From: an uncultured Maribacter sp.
GTDB lineage: Bacteria; Bacteroidota; Bacteroidia; Flavobacteriales; Flavobacteriaceae
Assembly: GCF_947496775.1 (NCBI RefSeq)
Contig: NZ_CANMDU010000014.1
Coordinates: forward strand, 1 to 64,000
DNA length: 64,000 bases
Reading direction: 5' to 3'
Of this stretch, positions 17,094-26,376 are shown piece after piece (positions within the stretch are counted from its first letter, which is position 1; the number at the start of each line of letters is the position of its first letter). Both the position numbers and the translations under genes were made by a program. Under the pieces are notes generated by a model. That model searched no databases. It saw only the letters and a program-made list of their open reading frames with translations, and was not told the origin of the DNA.

Positions 17094-17825
17094 TTAAAAT
17101 TTATGTACACTACCAGATACAGATTTCTTTTTTTGAACATTTGCTTCTCCGGAATAAGAAATGTTTGCGCCACTACTGGCATCTGCATGTAAAGATTCTG
17201 ACACGTGAATTTTTATATTTGAACCACTGCTAGCCTCTGCAGAGCATACTAGAGTATTAAGGTTTTTGGCTCTAATGTTTGCACCACTACTACTATCTAC
17301 ATCAGCATTGTTTGCTTTACCGGATAAAGAAATATTGGCTCCACTACTGGCATCTACCTCTAATTCCTTGCAAGAGATTTGTGCACTTAATATAGAACCG
17401 CTACTAGCATCTATTTCTAAATCATTACTTTTAATAATGTTCTCTGCGGTTAAATGGGAGCCGCTAGAACTTTTAAGAGCGTTAATATTTGGTAAGGAAA
17501 CATAGACTTTTTTGGTGGAACGTCCTATATTCTCTATAGCGTGAATTCGTAATTTTCCATTGGCAATATCTGTACCAATAAGGTCTATTACATTTTCATC
17601 GGCCTTTACAGAAATGTGGTATTCCTCTGCTTGCGTAACATATACTTGTATGCCTTCGGATGCAGAAATAACGGTAAAGTCATCTGTTACTTTTCGGTCT
17701 TCTTCTACAACGACTTTGTTTCCTTTAACACCAGAGCCGAAGTCTCCGAAGTTAATATCGAAACCACAAGAAGAGAGGAGGAGTGTTAAAATAATTGCGA
17801 TTGTAATTTTTACTAAGGTTGTCAT
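17094..17825 (-). CDS. Head-GIN/DUF2807 autotransporter-adhesin-like lipoprotein
   Basis: 243-aa exported protein with lipobox LLSSC near residue 20. The body is a repetitive parallel beta-helix with the recurring element DASSGANI or DASSGSxI (at least five copies between residues about 110 and 230). It is the last gene of the PadR/PspC group, 96 bp downstream of the PspC gene; such pairing is common in flavobacteria. A cell-surface role is likely; the ligand is unknown. Confidence 0.88.
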   Translation of the reverse strand: MTTLVKITIAIILTLLLSSCGFDINFGDFGSGVKGNKVVVEEDRKVTDDFTVISASEGIQVYVTQAEEYHISVKADENVIDLIGTDIANGKLRIHAIENIGRSTKKVYVSLPNINALKSSSGSHLTAENIIKSNDLEIDASSGSILSAQISCKELEVDASSGANISLSGKANNADVDSSSGANIRAKNLNTLVCSAEASSGSNIKIHVSESLHADASSGANISYSGEANVQKKKSVSGSVHKF

Positions 17826-17921
17826 GATTATTGTTTTTTAGATTGATGTAAAATTGATTATTTCATTCTTTATTTTATATTATTTATAACTCAACTGTAA
17901 GATTAGTTTGCTGAACTGTAG

Positions 17922-19700
17922 TTAATTATCTTCATTTGCTTTAATATCTACCCCGTCTTCATTAATCTTCATTTTAAAAGATTCTCCATTATCCTTTATA
18001 TCGATATCAATGCCGTCTTCATTGATTATTATTTTATTGTTTTCACCGTTTTCATTAACTCTTATCTTTATGCCTTCTTCATTAATAATTACTTTATTAT
18101 TATTTTCTTCCATGCGTATTTTCTTTTCAGGGCAGTCTAAGCATTTAAGTTCTCCGTCTTTATCTATTTTCCAGCTATATTTTGCTAAATCGCACCCATT
18201 CATATCTTGGTCGTTATTGGTGCGTGTTGTCCAGCATCTGCCGTCCGTTTTGTTATACTTAAGCACAGTATTTTGTGGTAAATAAACAGTTGCTTTTACT
18301 TCTAAGTCATTAAATCTATTTTTTCCAATTAAAGTTAAAAAATCATCTAAAATTATAGAGTTTCCTTCTACACGATGCGAATAATGGATTAAATCGGCCG
18401 TTTCTCTGGCGGCGTTATAGGAGGAGCCATTGGCTTCTTTTCTGATTTCTAATCTAATAATAGAATCTTTAGACCTTTTAATATTAATGCGAACATCTTG
18501 AGATAATAAAACTTCTTCGCCATTTTCGTTGTAAGACATGGTTAAGTTATCCATTCGAATGTTGCCTCTGTTTTCTAGTAAATCTGAAGACACAGAACTT
18601 ATAAATATGGTGTCTTGCGGAGATTCAATAAATAACTCATGTTCCGTAGTTGTGCTGCCAGAATAAGCATGTGCTGCGGCTTCTTTTACTCCAACAATTA
18701 TTAGACTTATGATAGAGATAATCCAAAGTCCTAATAAAGAGAATTTGGCAATATTACCGATAGATTTAAGGTTTTTTACTAGTATTTTTAAACCTAGGTA
18801 TAGTAGAAAGAAAAATGGTATTCCTACGGCAAAAAATAGTAAAAGAGAAAGAAGCCAAACAGGTGCTTGTGTTGAATTGGTTATAAAATTATCAAAACCA
18901 GGTAAATGAACCCAATCTAATGTACCAACAGTAAGCAATCCTATAAAAAGACCAATTACTGTAGAGGCACCAACAATGATAAGTAGTATACCAATGAATT
19001 TTCCGAAGATTTTGAAAAAGAACATTATAATTTCTCCAATTGTATCAAAAAAGGTTTTACCACTGTTTTTTACTTGGTTTCCTACTTTGCCGTAGTCCAC
19101 ACTTTTTACTTTATCAGCTACCTCATCAAAACCCTCTTTTACTTTACGTTCTATATTGCTAATATTTACAGCTTCGCCCCGCATATCTAATTTTTGAGAG
19201 GTACTTACTGCTTCCGGAATAAGAATCCAAAGCAATCCATAGATAAGGATAAAAGAACCACCAGAACCAAAAGTTAAGAAAATGAACAATAAACGTACCC
19301 AAATTGGGTCAATCCCAGTATAGTGAGCTAAACCAGAAGATACCCCAGCAACATATTTAAGCTCCGTATCTCTATACAATTTTTTTACTCTTTTTGTTTC
19401 ATTTTTAGGTGTTAGCTCATCCTCAAAAATATCTTCATCTACCATATAATCTTCAGGTTGCCCCATAATGGTAATAACTTCATCTACTTCTTTAGAGGTA
19501 ATAACTTGTCTTTCGTTTTCTAATTTTTCATGAAAAAGTTCGGCAATACGAGCTTCAATATCAGCAAGAATTTCATCACTCCCAGCAGTATTTGCAAAAG
19601 AGCGTTTTATGGCTTCTAAATAGCGTCGCATTTTGTTATATGCTTCTTCATCAATATGAAAAAGTATATTTGCTAGATTAATATTTACGGTCTTGTTCAT
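17922..19700 (-). CDS. PspC-domain membrane protein with acidic C-terminal repeats
   Basis: 592-aa envelope-stress-type protein. An N-terminal helical region (1-105) is followed by the PspC domain at about 107-165 (KRVKKLYRDTELKYVAGVSSGLAHYTG, split here as KRVKKLYRD and AGVSSGLAHYTG, then IWVRLLFIFLTFGSG). Further membrane segments lie between about 230 and 345, and a soluble C-terminal region to the end. The last 60 residues hold three imperfect units of KIIINEDGIDI type, each followed by an ENGE-like turn. The start overlaps the PadR stop (TAATG). PspC proteins act in membrane-stress responses; the repeat tail is unusual. Confidence 0.88.
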   Translation of the reverse strand: MNKTVNINLANILFHIDEEAYNKMRRYLEAIKRSFANTAGSDEILADIEARIAELFHEKLENERQVITSKEVDEVITIMGQPEDYMVDEDIFEDELTPKNETKRVKKLYRDTELKYVAGVSSGLAHYTGIDPIWVRLLFIFLTFGSGGSFILIYGLLWILIPEAVSTSQKLDMRGEAVNISNIERKVKEGFDEVADKVKSVDYGKVGNQVKNSGKTFFDTIGEIIMFFFKIFGKFIGILLIIVGASTVIGLFIGLLTVGTLDWVHLPGFDNFITNSTQAPVWLLSLLLFFAVGIPFFFLLYLGLKILVKNLKSIGNIAKFSLLGLWIISIISLIIVGVKEAAAHAYSGSTTTEHELFIESPQDTIFISSVSSDLLENRGNIRMDNLTMSYNENGEEVLLSQDVRINIKRSKDSIIRLEIRKEANGSSYNAARETADLIHYSHRVEGNSIILDDFLTLIGKNRFNDLEVKATVYLPQNTVLKYNKTDGRCWTTRTNNDQDMNGCDLAKYSWKIDKDGELKCLDCPEKKIRMEENNNKVIINEEGIKIRVNENGENNKIIINEDGIDIDIKDNGESFKMKINEDGVDIKANEDN

Positions 19701-20038
19701 TATGCTTTATTTTTTGAGTTGGTAACCATGTTGGTGGCTGTTCTTAATTCGTCCCAAGTGCTGTCTAATTCTTTTAAAAATAATTTTCCAGTTTCAGTAA
19801 GGGTGTAATATTTTCTCGGCGGTCCAGAGGTAGACTCTTCCCAACGGTAGTTAAGTAAGCCTGCATTCTTTAACCTTGTTAGTAAAGGGTAAATGGTGCC
19901 CTCTACGACTAGCATCTTAGCGTCTTTTAGCGTTCCTAGAATTTCAGAGGCATATTTATCTTTACCGTTAAGTATAGATAAAATGCAATATTCTAGCACG
20001 CCTTTGCGCATTTGTGCTTTTGTATTTTCTACCTTCAT
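19700..20038 (-). CDS. PadR-family transcriptional regulator
   Basis: 112-aa winged-helix repressor. MRKGVLEYCILSIL, the wing with EGTIYPLLTRLKNAGLL, and SGPPRKYYTLTETGK are the PadR signature. It is translationally coupled to the PspC gene, so it probably controls its own operon. A 12-bp inverted repeat lies 42-97 bp upstream of the start and is a candidate operator. Confidence 0.93.
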   Translation of the reverse strand: MKVENTKAQMRKGVLEYCILSILNGKDKYASEILGTLKDAKMLVVEGTIYPLLTRLKNAGLLNYRWEESTSGPPRKYYTLTETGKLFLKELDSTWDELRTATNMVTNSKNKA

Positions 20039-20079
20039 AATGTCATGATCTATTAAATTAACTGTTCGTTTTACCTATG

Positions 20080-20135
20080 CCGTACTTAAAGTTTTTTTTA
20101 CGTCTGTGATGAAGAGACTACCGCTTTAAGTACGG
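20080..20135. promoter_or_regulatory. Long inverted repeat upstream of padR
   Basis: The arms CCGTACTTAAAG (20080-20091) and CTTTAAGTACGG (20124-20135) are perfect 12-bp complements with 32 nt between them. They lie 42 to 97 bp before the padR start. They could be paired half-sites for PadR autoregulation, or a stem-loop in the leader. No clear TAnnTTTG promoter was found here. Confidence 0.45.
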
Positions 20136-20144
20136 AAGAGGATA

Positions 20145-20186
<42 letters not shown>

Positions 20187-20213
20187 GAATAAACTCCTTT
20201 TTGATTGTTAAAA

Positions 20214-20696
20214 TTATTTTATAAATTGTATTGTAATAGGGTAGGTAAATGTTTCTCCCTCATTGGTCTTCATAGTTGCTATTATGGTATAAACTACATT
20301 GATTACGAAAAGGGCTCCATGAGCTAACCCTGTAATTCCCAAAGGAATCATCCATTTACTAAATGAAAAACTATCTAGGTCAAAATGCAAGTTTAGATTA
20401 TTGTAATTACTTAAATCGGATAAGCCAAAAAGATTAAAATCCATAATATTTGGAATTAAACCAATTATAAACGGAATACTAATAATACCTAAACCAATGG
20501 AATATAGTAACAAGCTTATTTGAAAATTAAGGGCTTGTTTACCATTATGATCTACAAAACTATATTCTTTTTTATTCGCTGTCCATAATACTAATGGAAG
20601 AATAAAATTTCCAAAGGGAAGAAAGAATTTAGAAAAGGTAGACGCATGTATAATTGCGGACAAATTTCTCTCATGTTTTGTTACTGTCTCTGTCAT
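20214..20696 (-). CDS. DUF4870 (Tic20-like) membrane protein
   Basis: 160-aa protein with about four membrane segments. The family signature is visible in HASTFSKFFLPFGNFILPLVLW, given here in parts as FLPFGNFILPL and VDHNGKQALNFQISL. Families of this kind are small integral membrane proteins of unknown activity. It lies upstream of padR in the same direction but is separated by 175 bp that include the ATTG tract, so it may be a separate unit. Confidence 0.85.
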   Translation of the reverse strand: MTETVTKHERNLSAIIHASTFSKFFLPFGNFILPLVLWTANKKEYSFVDHNGKQALNFQISLLLYSIGLGIISIPFIIGLIPNIMDFNLFGLSDLSNYNNLNLHFDLDSFSFSKWMIPLGITGLAHGALFVINVVYTIIATMKTNEGETFTYPITIQFIK

Positions 20697-20829
20697 GGCA
20701 TATTAGTTTCTTATACAAATATATGTCTAAAAGAAGGTACTATGCAAAACAAAGTACTGTATTTTAACATATAATTAACATTTTATAGTTTGTTATATAT
20801 CAAGTATCTTTAGAGGAAAAATATGATAT

Positions 20830-21285
20830 ATGCCTGTTTCAGCCCGTAAAATCAACACCTTTACTTTTTTTAAACTTCCCTCTGCATGGTGGAGTGGTGT
20901 ACGTTTACAATCTATTGATAAAAAGAGGGCAGTAGTTACTGTTACGCATAAATGGGTTAATCAGAATCCGTTTAAATCTATGTTTTGGGCAGTGCAAGGT
21001 ATGGCCGCAGAGTTATCAACCGGCGCTATGATGATAGACCAAATAAAGGATAGTGGTAAAAAAATATCTATGTTGGTAGCAAATAACAATGCCAATTTTT
21101 CTAAAAAAGCTACCGGCAAAATAACTTTTATTTGTGAAGATGGTGATAAAATTAAGGAAGCCATTGAAAAAACTATTGCTACAGGAGAAGGGCAAACTCT
21201 ATGGATGCAATCTATAGGAAGAAATGTGGATGGAGTAGTGGTATCTACTTTTAATTTTGAATGGACAGTTAGAGTAAAAAAATAG
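20830..21285 (+). CDS. DUF4442 hotdog-fold protein
   Basis: 151-aa protein with the hotdog thioesterase-like layout of DUF4442: FKLPSAWWSGVRLQ, then RAVVTVTHKWVNQNPFKSM, AVQGMAAELSTGAMM (the helix that normally packs in the barrel), and a C-terminal strand FNFEWTVRVKK. No signal peptide. Probably an acyl-CoA thioesterase-related protein; activity is unproven. It converges on the next gene with only 3 bp between stops. Confidence 0.82.
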   Translation: MPVSARKINTFTFFKLPSAWWSGVRLQSIDKKRAVVTVTHKWVNQNPFKSMFWAVQGMAAELSTGAMMIDQIKDSGKKISMLVANNNANFSKKATGKITFICEDGDKIKEAIEKTIATGEGQTLWMQSIGRNVDGVVVSTFNFEWTVRVKK

Positions 21286-21288
21286 AGT

Positions 21289-21705
21289 TTAGCGCTTAAA
21301 TTCTTTTATTAGACCGTCCGCAGCAACATTATCATCTAATTTTAAACTATCATTCGCAATAATAACTACACCTCTTTTATTATTTTCGATATAAAGCGTT
21401 TCTATTTGTCCGTCTTTCCGTATTTCATATGAATAAACGCCAGTATCTAGTCCGGCATAAATATCTTCTGGCCCTGTGGTTAATATATTATTTTCTACAC
21501 TTAATTTATGGTTCTTATTGTTAAAGGTCCATTTTACTAGTCCTCTGTTATAGTTAATATTTATTCCAGTAATACCACCAGATACATTTTTTAAATGCCA
21601 TACTCCAGAAATTGGCTCTAGTGTATTTTCGTCTTTATCCTTGCCGCAATTGGTAAAAAAAATTGTACTAGTTAAAATAAAGAAAATAAAAAATCGAATA
21701 TGCAT
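21289..21705 (-). CDS. Small exported lipoprotein, lipocalin-like, unknown function
   Basis: 138 aa with a signal peptide ending in FFTNC-G, a plausible lipobox (Cys near residue 20). ISGVWHLKNVSGG opens a beta-rich domain similar in layout to the lipocalin-like protein at 14372. No catalytic motif. It is monocistronic. Confidence 0.65.
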   Translation of the reverse strand: MHIRFFIFFILTSTIFFTNCGKDKDENTLEPISGVWHLKNVSGGITGININYNRGLVKWTFNNKNHKLSVENNILTTGPEDIYAGLDTGVYSYEIRKDGQIETLYIENNKRGVVIIANDSLKLDDNVAADGLIKEFKR

Positions 21706-21839
21706 CTGCGTATAGTTTTTTATTAGATAGCTAATGAAAAGAATAGTTGCGTTATCATTTTTCTAAAAAAATAAAATAAGATGTAACAAATGGGTATTGT
21801 TTGTATACATATAGATATCAATCATTAAAAATACATTAA

Positions 21840-22637
21840 ATGAATGCACACGAAATAGATTATAAGATTTTTGGAGAAGAAATGCAATATGTGGAAATAG
21901 AACTAGACCCACAAGAAGCAGTAGTGGCAGAAGCAGGTAGCTTTATGATGATGGATTCCGATATTAAAATGGATACCATTTTTGGAGATGGTTCTAACCA
22001 AGAAAAAGGAGTTTTGGGTAAGCTGTTTTCTGCAGGAAAAAGAATGCTAACAGGAGAAAGTTTATTTATGACGGCTTTTTTGAATATAGGGCAAGGTAAA
22101 AAACAAGTTAGTTTTGCCTCGCCGTATCCGGGTAAGATAGTACCTATAGATTTATCCGAAAAGCAAGGTAAATTTATTTGTCAGAAAGATGCATTTTTAT
22201 GTGCCGCGAAAGGAGTTTCTGTTGGTATTGAGTTTTCGAAAAAATTAGGACGAGGGCTTTTTGGTGGCGAGGGCTTTATTATGCAAAAGTTAGAAGGTGA
22301 CGGAATGGCATTTGTGCACGCTGGTGGTACTTTGGCAAGGAAAGAGTTAGCAGCTGGAGAAGTTTTAAAAGTAGATACAGGTTGTATTGTAGGTTTTAGT
22401 CAGACAGTAAATTATGATATAGAGTTTATTGGGGGTATTAAGAATACTGTTTTTGGAGGAGAAGGTTTATTCTTCGCTACTTTAAGAGGTCCTGGTACAG
22501 TTTATATACAATCCTTACCATTTAGTAGGCTTGCAGGTAGAGTTTTATCGGCGGTACCGAGAAACGGAGGTAGTAAAGGAGAAGGTAGTTTACTCGGTGG
22601 ATTAGGAGATTTATTAGATGGTGATAATAGGTTTTAG
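21840..22637 (+). CDS. TIGR00266/AIM24 family protein
   Basis: 265-aa beta-rich cytosolic protein. Signature parts: [62 protein letters not shown] and [11 protein letters not shown]. The family is widespread and homologous to mitochondrial AIM24; molecular function is unknown. It stands alone with a hairpin terminator 18 bp downstream. Confidence 0.92.
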   Translation: MNAHEIDYKIFGEEMQYVEIELDPQEAVVAEAGSFMMMDSDIKMDTIFGDGSNQEKGVLGKLFSAGKRMLTGESLFMTAFLNIGQGKKQVSFASPYPGKIVPIDLSEKQGKFICQKDAFLCAAKGVSVGIEFSKKLGRGLFGGEGFIMQKLEGDGMAFVHAGGTLARKELAAGEVLKVDTGCIVGFSQTVNYDIEFIGGIKNTVFGGEGLFFATLRGPGTVYIQSLPFSRLAGRVLSAVPRNGGSKGEGSLLGGLGDLLDGDNRF

Positions 22638-22655
22638 AAAAACAATACATCTAAA

Positions 22656-22694
22656 AATAGCGCTGCATATTGTAATATGTGGCGTTATTTTTTT
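22656..22694 (+). terminator. Intrinsic terminator of the AIM24-like gene
   Basis: A 16-bp stem with three mismatches or wobbles (AATAGCGCTGCATATT / AATATGTGGCGTTATT), GT loop, then a T-run. The T-run overlaps the -33 element of the next promoter. Confidence 0.8.
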
Positions 22695-22723
22695 GAGGCT
22701 ATTCTATTAAATAGTGATATTTG
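22692..22723 (+). promoter_or_regulatory. Bacteroidota-type promoter of the Nudix gene
   Basis: TTTG (22692-22695), a 20-nt spacer, then GATATTTG (22716-22723; one mismatch to TAnnTTTG), 44 nt before the ATG at 22768. Confidence 0.6.
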
Positions 22724-22767
22724 CACTAGTTAAAAAATACCAGTTTTTAGTCTACTAAATAGATAAG

Positions 22768-23361
22768 ATGAAATACGGAAAACTAAAAAATATTACAAAG
22801 AAATTATTATCTGACAATTGGTATACTTTAAACAAATTTATATTCGATTACCAAAGAGAAGATGGTATTTGGGAAAAACAAGAGCGCGAGGTGTACGATT
22901 GTGGCGATGCAGCTGCTATTCTGTTATATAATAAAAACAAAAGAACCGTTATTTTAACCAAGCAATTTAGAATGCCTACTTTTCAAAACGAATCGGAATC
23001 TGGAGATGGTATGCTGGTAGAAGTCTGTGCAGGACTCTTAGACGGAGATACTCCAGAGGTTTGTATAAAAAAAGAGGCCCTAGAAGAAACTGGGTATAAA
23101 TTAGATACCGTTACTAAAGTGTTCGAGAGTTTTATGATTCCAGGTACGGTAATGCAAAAGGTACATTTTTTTATTGCACCCTATGAGGAAAATCAGAAAA
23201 TAGGAGAAGGAGGAGGAGCGGAATACGAAACCGAAAATATTGAAGTTTTAGAAATTCCTTTTGAACAAGCTTTTAATATGATTGGTAATGGGGAAATTAA
23301 AGATGGAAAATCTATAATGCTTTTACAACATGCCAAAATAGAAGAATTGTTAGGCGTTTAA
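22768..23361 (+). CDS. nudK: Nudix hydrolase, GDP-mannose pyrophosphatase type
   Basis: 197-aa Nudix enzyme expected to cleave GDP-mannose to GMP and mannose-1-phosphate. The substrate-type signature AGLLDGDTPEVC runs into the Nudix box (KKEALEETGY), with Lys in place of the usual Arg, and FESFMIPGTVMQKVHFF is typical of NudK. The stop overlaps the stop of the convergent carboxypeptidase gene by 3 nt. Confidence 0.88.
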   Translation: MKYGKLKNITKKLLSDNWYTLNKFIFDYQREDGIWEKQEREVYDCGDAAAILLYNKNKRTVILTKQFRMPTFQNESESGDGMLVEVCAGLLDGDTPEVCIKKEALEETGYKLDTVTKVFESFMIPGTVMQKVHFFIAPYEENQKIGEGGGAEYETENIEVLEIPFEQAFNMIGNGEIKDGKSIMLLQHAKIEELLGV

Positions 23362-24620
23362 TACGCACCTCTTATTTCTGTTAATATTTTATGCATCTGC
23401 TTTTTTACTTCTTTAGATGGTACTCTAAAGTGGTTATTCATAAAACTAAAAATCAAAATTTTTCCACTGCGTGTCTGTAAATAACCACTAAGACAGTAAT
23501 TATTACCTAAACTTCCAGATTTAGCATAAATATAAGGTGGTTTTTCTATTTTATTTTTATTGGAATCGGAATGTATTACTTTAGGGAATAAAGTAAATAA
23601 TCTTTTTGCCGGAACTTCTTCGTAAAGTTTAGAAAGTACACGAACTATAGATTTTGGAGTAAACAAATTGTATCTAGATAGGCCAGAAGCATCTACCCAC
23701 CTTGGTTGCTGCTTTAAATCATTAAGATAGGTATCTAAAATATAATTCTTTGTGCTTTTAAAGTTTAAAGAGTCTTTAAGAACTCCGGAGCTCATGATTA
23801 ACAATTGTTCAGCTAAAAAATTATCACTCACATGCATCATCCTTTTACAAACAGAATCTGTAGCAATGCCATAAAGCGTACTTTTAGGTCCGTCTGGTAA
23901 TTTAGAAGTTACATTAATTTTTTGATCTAATATATTTTCTAAAAGCTTCTTGGAAGTGGTAGCACTTGTAATAAAAGGAATTTCTATAGTGTCTTTTTGG
24001 ACCGTTTTATGATAAAAAATGTTATTATGTGGTTCTCTGCGAGAATTACTATTGGAGTAAAAAACACGATCTTTAAAATAAGAAGGATTTGTAATTAGAG
24101 AATTCTTACGATGTATAGACAATACATTACCATACATAGGAAAAGCATTTCTTTCAGGGGAAAAATATGCATCGTAATCTTCCCATGCCCAACCAGGACC
24201 ATATTTAGAGTCTTTATAATTAGAAAAGTTAAATACGATGTTTTTGTGCTTCTTTAAAAAATGTATCGAGGTCAGGTCCTTAAAATAGGGATGCAGTAAT
24301 GTTGGGTCACCAGTACCTTGGGCATACAAAGTATCATGTTGTACTATATAAGTAAGAGCTGGTATATTTTTAGGTAATACTTTTAGAGCGCTATATAGGG
24401 TGTAAATTTTAGTATTACTTGCAGGTGTAAAGTATTTAGAACCGTTGTAATTATAAAGAGTATCTTTAGTAACGGGATCTATTACCAATAATCCTGTAAA
24501 CTGATTATTATAAAAATTAGCATTACCTAAAGCCTTAGTAGTTAATATTTGGTTTGTTTTAGCTCCTTTGCAACTAAAAAATAGAATAATTAGGGAGATA
24601 TAGATAATATTTTTTTTCAT
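23358..24620 (-). CDS. dacB: D-alanyl-D-alanine carboxypeptidase (PBP4/DacB, peptidase S13)
   Basis: 420-aa periplasmic low-Mr penicillin-binding protein, probably a lipoprotein (ILFFSC, Cys near residue 17). Catalytic set: SxxK as Ser68-Asn-Thr-Lys71 in PASNTKIYTL, SxN as SDN in HVSDNFLAEQ, and KSGSLGN as the KTG-type triad. Acts on peptidoglycan stem peptides. Slightly shorter than E. coli DacB. Monocistronic. Confidence 0.9.
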   Translation of the reverse strand: MKKNIIYISLIILFFSCKGAKTNQILTTKALGNANFYNNQFTGLLVIDPVTKDTLYNYNGSKYFTPASNTKIYTLYSALKVLPKNIPALTYIVQHDTLYAQGTGDPTLLHPYFKDLTSIHFLKKHKNIVFNFSNYKDSKYGPGWAWEDYDAYFSPERNAFPMYGNVLSIHRKNSLITNPSYFKDRVFYSNSNSRREPHNNIFYHKTVQKDTIEIPFITSATTSKKLLENILDQKINVTSKLPDGPKSTLYGIATDSVCKRMMHVSDNFLAEQLLIMSSGVLKDSLNFKSTKNYILDTYLNDLKQQPRWVDASGLSRYNLFTPKSIVRVLSKLYEEVPAKRLFTLFPKVIHSDSNKNKIEKPPYIYAKSGSLGNNYCLSGYLQTRSGKILIFSFMNNHFRVPSKEVKKQMHKILTEIRGAY

Positions 24621-24773
24621 AAAAAAACAATTATCAGATTACTTGATTTGTAGGCTTTTACTTTCATTTGACAAGAAATTATCTAATATTTAACGTATTA
24701 CGAACAATAAACATATTGATTTTTTGGTTAACTTTACTGGAGAGACCAACATAATTTAAATATATATTACAAT

Positions 24774-24971
24774 ATGGCAAGAGCTATGCTTGAATATACT
24801 AAGACAGTCCTAAAGAAAGTAAGTTTTGATACCAAACTTTTTTGTAAAGAATTAGAAAAAAGTTTAAAAAGATTATTACCAAATGAAATAGAAGAGTTAA
24901 AACAATGGGTAGAACAGTTTATTAATGATAAACCAGAGCTACAATCCAGTGTACTTTTCTTAAACGCATAA
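24774..24971 (+). CDS. Conserved small protein, unknown function (65 aa)
   Basis: 65-aa helical protein beginning MARAMLEYTKTVLKKVSFDTKLF, given here in parts (MARAMLEYTKTVL, VSFDTKLFCKELEKS), with LPNEIEELKQWV in the second half. I recall similar conserved small proteins in flavobacteria, with no function known to me. It has its own strong terminator 7 bp downstream, which supports expression as a single-gene unit. Confidence 0.8.
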   Translation: MARAMLEYTKTVLKKVSFDTKLFCKELEKSLKRLLPNEIEELKQWVEQFINDKPELQSSVLFLNA

Positions 24972-24978
24972 AATAAAT

Positions 24979-25010
24979 AAAGGGCCGCTATATAGTGGCC
25001 CTTTTATTTT
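24979..25010 (+). terminator. Intrinsic terminator of the 65-aa gene
   Basis: A stem AAAGGGCC / GGCCCTTT surrounds the self-complementary CTATATAG, followed by TTTTATTTT. It may also help end oxyR transcription in the opposite direction. Confidence 0.9.
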
Positions 25011-25037
25011 ACTACTTGTAAAGCGTAACGTCTTTCT

Positions 25038-25976
25038 CTATTTTGTTATAGGGCTAATTATTTTAACATCTTGAAAAGCAATAGCGCCTCTTACTATTCC
25101 AGATATTACATCTATTAAGGCTTCAGTAATTTGTATTTTTAATTCACTTTTGTGATAAATTAAGCTGACTTCCCTAGCAGGGGAAGGATTGCTAAAATAT
25201 TTTAAGTGCGCCTTTTTTCTCTCATCTAATTCTAAAGTGTTTAGGTAAGGTAAAAGTGTCATTCCTAAGCCCTCATTTGCTAGATTTACCAGTGTTTCAA
25301 AGCTTCCGCTTTGTAATTGAAAATGCTCTTCGGTATAACTCTTACTTGCCTTACATAAATTTATTACACCATCTCTAAAACAATGACCATCTTGTAATAG
25401 TAATATATCGGATATATTTAAGTCTTCTGCTTTTAAAACTTCAAAATCTTTTAACCTATGATTGGTGGGGACATAGCCAACAAAAGGTTCGTAATACAAA
25501 GGCCTTTCTTTAATAAATTCTACCTCCAAAGGTGTTGCAGCAATAGCGGCATCTATATGTCCGTCTTGAATATTACGTATAAGGCTCTCTGTACTTTGCT
25601 CTTTTATAATAAGATTAACTTTAGGGTATTTACTTATAAAAGCTTTTAAAAACATGGGTAAAAGGGTAGGCATAATGGTCGGGATTATTCCTAAGGTAAA
25701 ATCGCCGCCAATAAACCCTTTTTCTTGGTCCACAATGTCTTTTATTCTTTCGGCTTCATTAACTATATTTTTAGCTTGTTCTACTATCTTTTTTCCAACT
25801 TCAGTAATAGTAATAGGCTTTTTACTACGATCAAAAATAAGTACATCTAACTCATCTTCTAGTTTTTGTACTTGCATACTTAAAGTGGGTTGCGTAACAA
25901 AGCTTTTTTGAGCAGCAAGAGTAAAATTTTGATATTCCGCAACAGCTAAAACATACTGTAATTGTGTAATGGTCAT
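25038..25976 (-). CDS. oxyR: OxyR-type LysR regulator (hydrogen peroxide sensor)
   Basis: 312-aa LysR-family activator. The N-terminal helix-turn-helix includes FTLAAQKSFVTQPTLSMQVQ. The peroxide-sensing pair is intact: Cys199 and Cys208 in GHCFRDGVINLC, the same spacing and numbering as in E. coli OxyR. It normally activates catalase, peroxiredoxin and dps genes. Here the divergent neighbour is a broken dps-like remnant and a repeat element (26092-26376). Confidence 0.95.
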   Translation of the reverse strand: MTITQLQYVLAVAEYQNFTLAAQKSFVTQPTLSMQVQKLEDELDVLIFDRSKKPITITEVGKKIVEQAKNIVNEAERIKDIVDQEKGFIGGDFTLGIIPTIMPTLLPMFLKAFISKYPKVNLIIKEQSTESLIRNIQDGHIDAAIAATPLEVEFIKERPLYYEPFVGYVPTNHRLKDFEVLKAEDLNISDILLLQDGHCFRDGVINLCKASKSYTEEHFQLQSGSFETLVNLANEGLGMTLLPYLNTLELDERKKAHLKYFSNPSPAREVSLIYHKSELKIQITEALIDVISGIVRGAIAFQDVKIISPITK

Positions 25977-26091
25977 TCGTCATAATTTTAAGCCATAAAG
26001 GTATTAAAACTATCAATAAAACTTATTGTTAAATGGTTTTTTATGTAATGTGTTTATACTATTAAAAAATATAATTCGTAAAAATTTTGGA

Positions 26092-26250
26092 CTCCAATAG
26101 ATAAATACGTAAAAGTAAATGCCTTCAACATATTGCAATGGTGTCTTTTTAAAAGATTACCACTGCAAGTTCTAGCGGAGTAGAGAACTATTCGTTAGTT
26201 CTACATTGACATTTTAAACTGTAATATGAGTAACCATCTACAGATATCTA
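26092..26250 (+). repeat. Dispersed repeat element, copy A (degenerate)
   Basis: Homologous to copies at 32170 and 39006. It shares 28 identical bases with copy B (26176-26203 against 32257-32284) and parallel similarity over about 150 bp, but lacks roughly 30 bp of the right half and has worn ends (…CATCTACAGATATCTA on the right). Same orientation as B. It ends exactly where the dps-like remnant begins. Confidence 0.85.
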
Positions 26251-26376
26251 ATACCTATTTTAGATCAAGCGAATGGTGCTAATGATGTAGGTGTTCGTGG
26301 TATATTGAGTGGTTTTATTTCGGAACAAGAAAAAACCTTTTGAAGGATGAAAGCCTGGTTGACAGAAGAGGTTTAA
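26251..26376 (+). pseudogene. C-terminal remnant of a Dps-like ferritin gene
   Basis: Read in frame from 26251, the sequence gives DQANGANDVGVRGILSGF, then ISEQEKTF, a TGA, and RMKAWLTEEV before TAA. This matches the end of Dps proteins (pattern DVGTxxxLxGxxxExEKxxWMLRAxL), with the TGA standing where the conserved Trp codon TGG is expected. The first three quarters of the gene is missing and is replaced by repeat copy A. The position beside oxyR fits, since dps is a usual OxyR target. Assignment is by remembered family pattern over about 40 residues. Confidence 0.55.
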
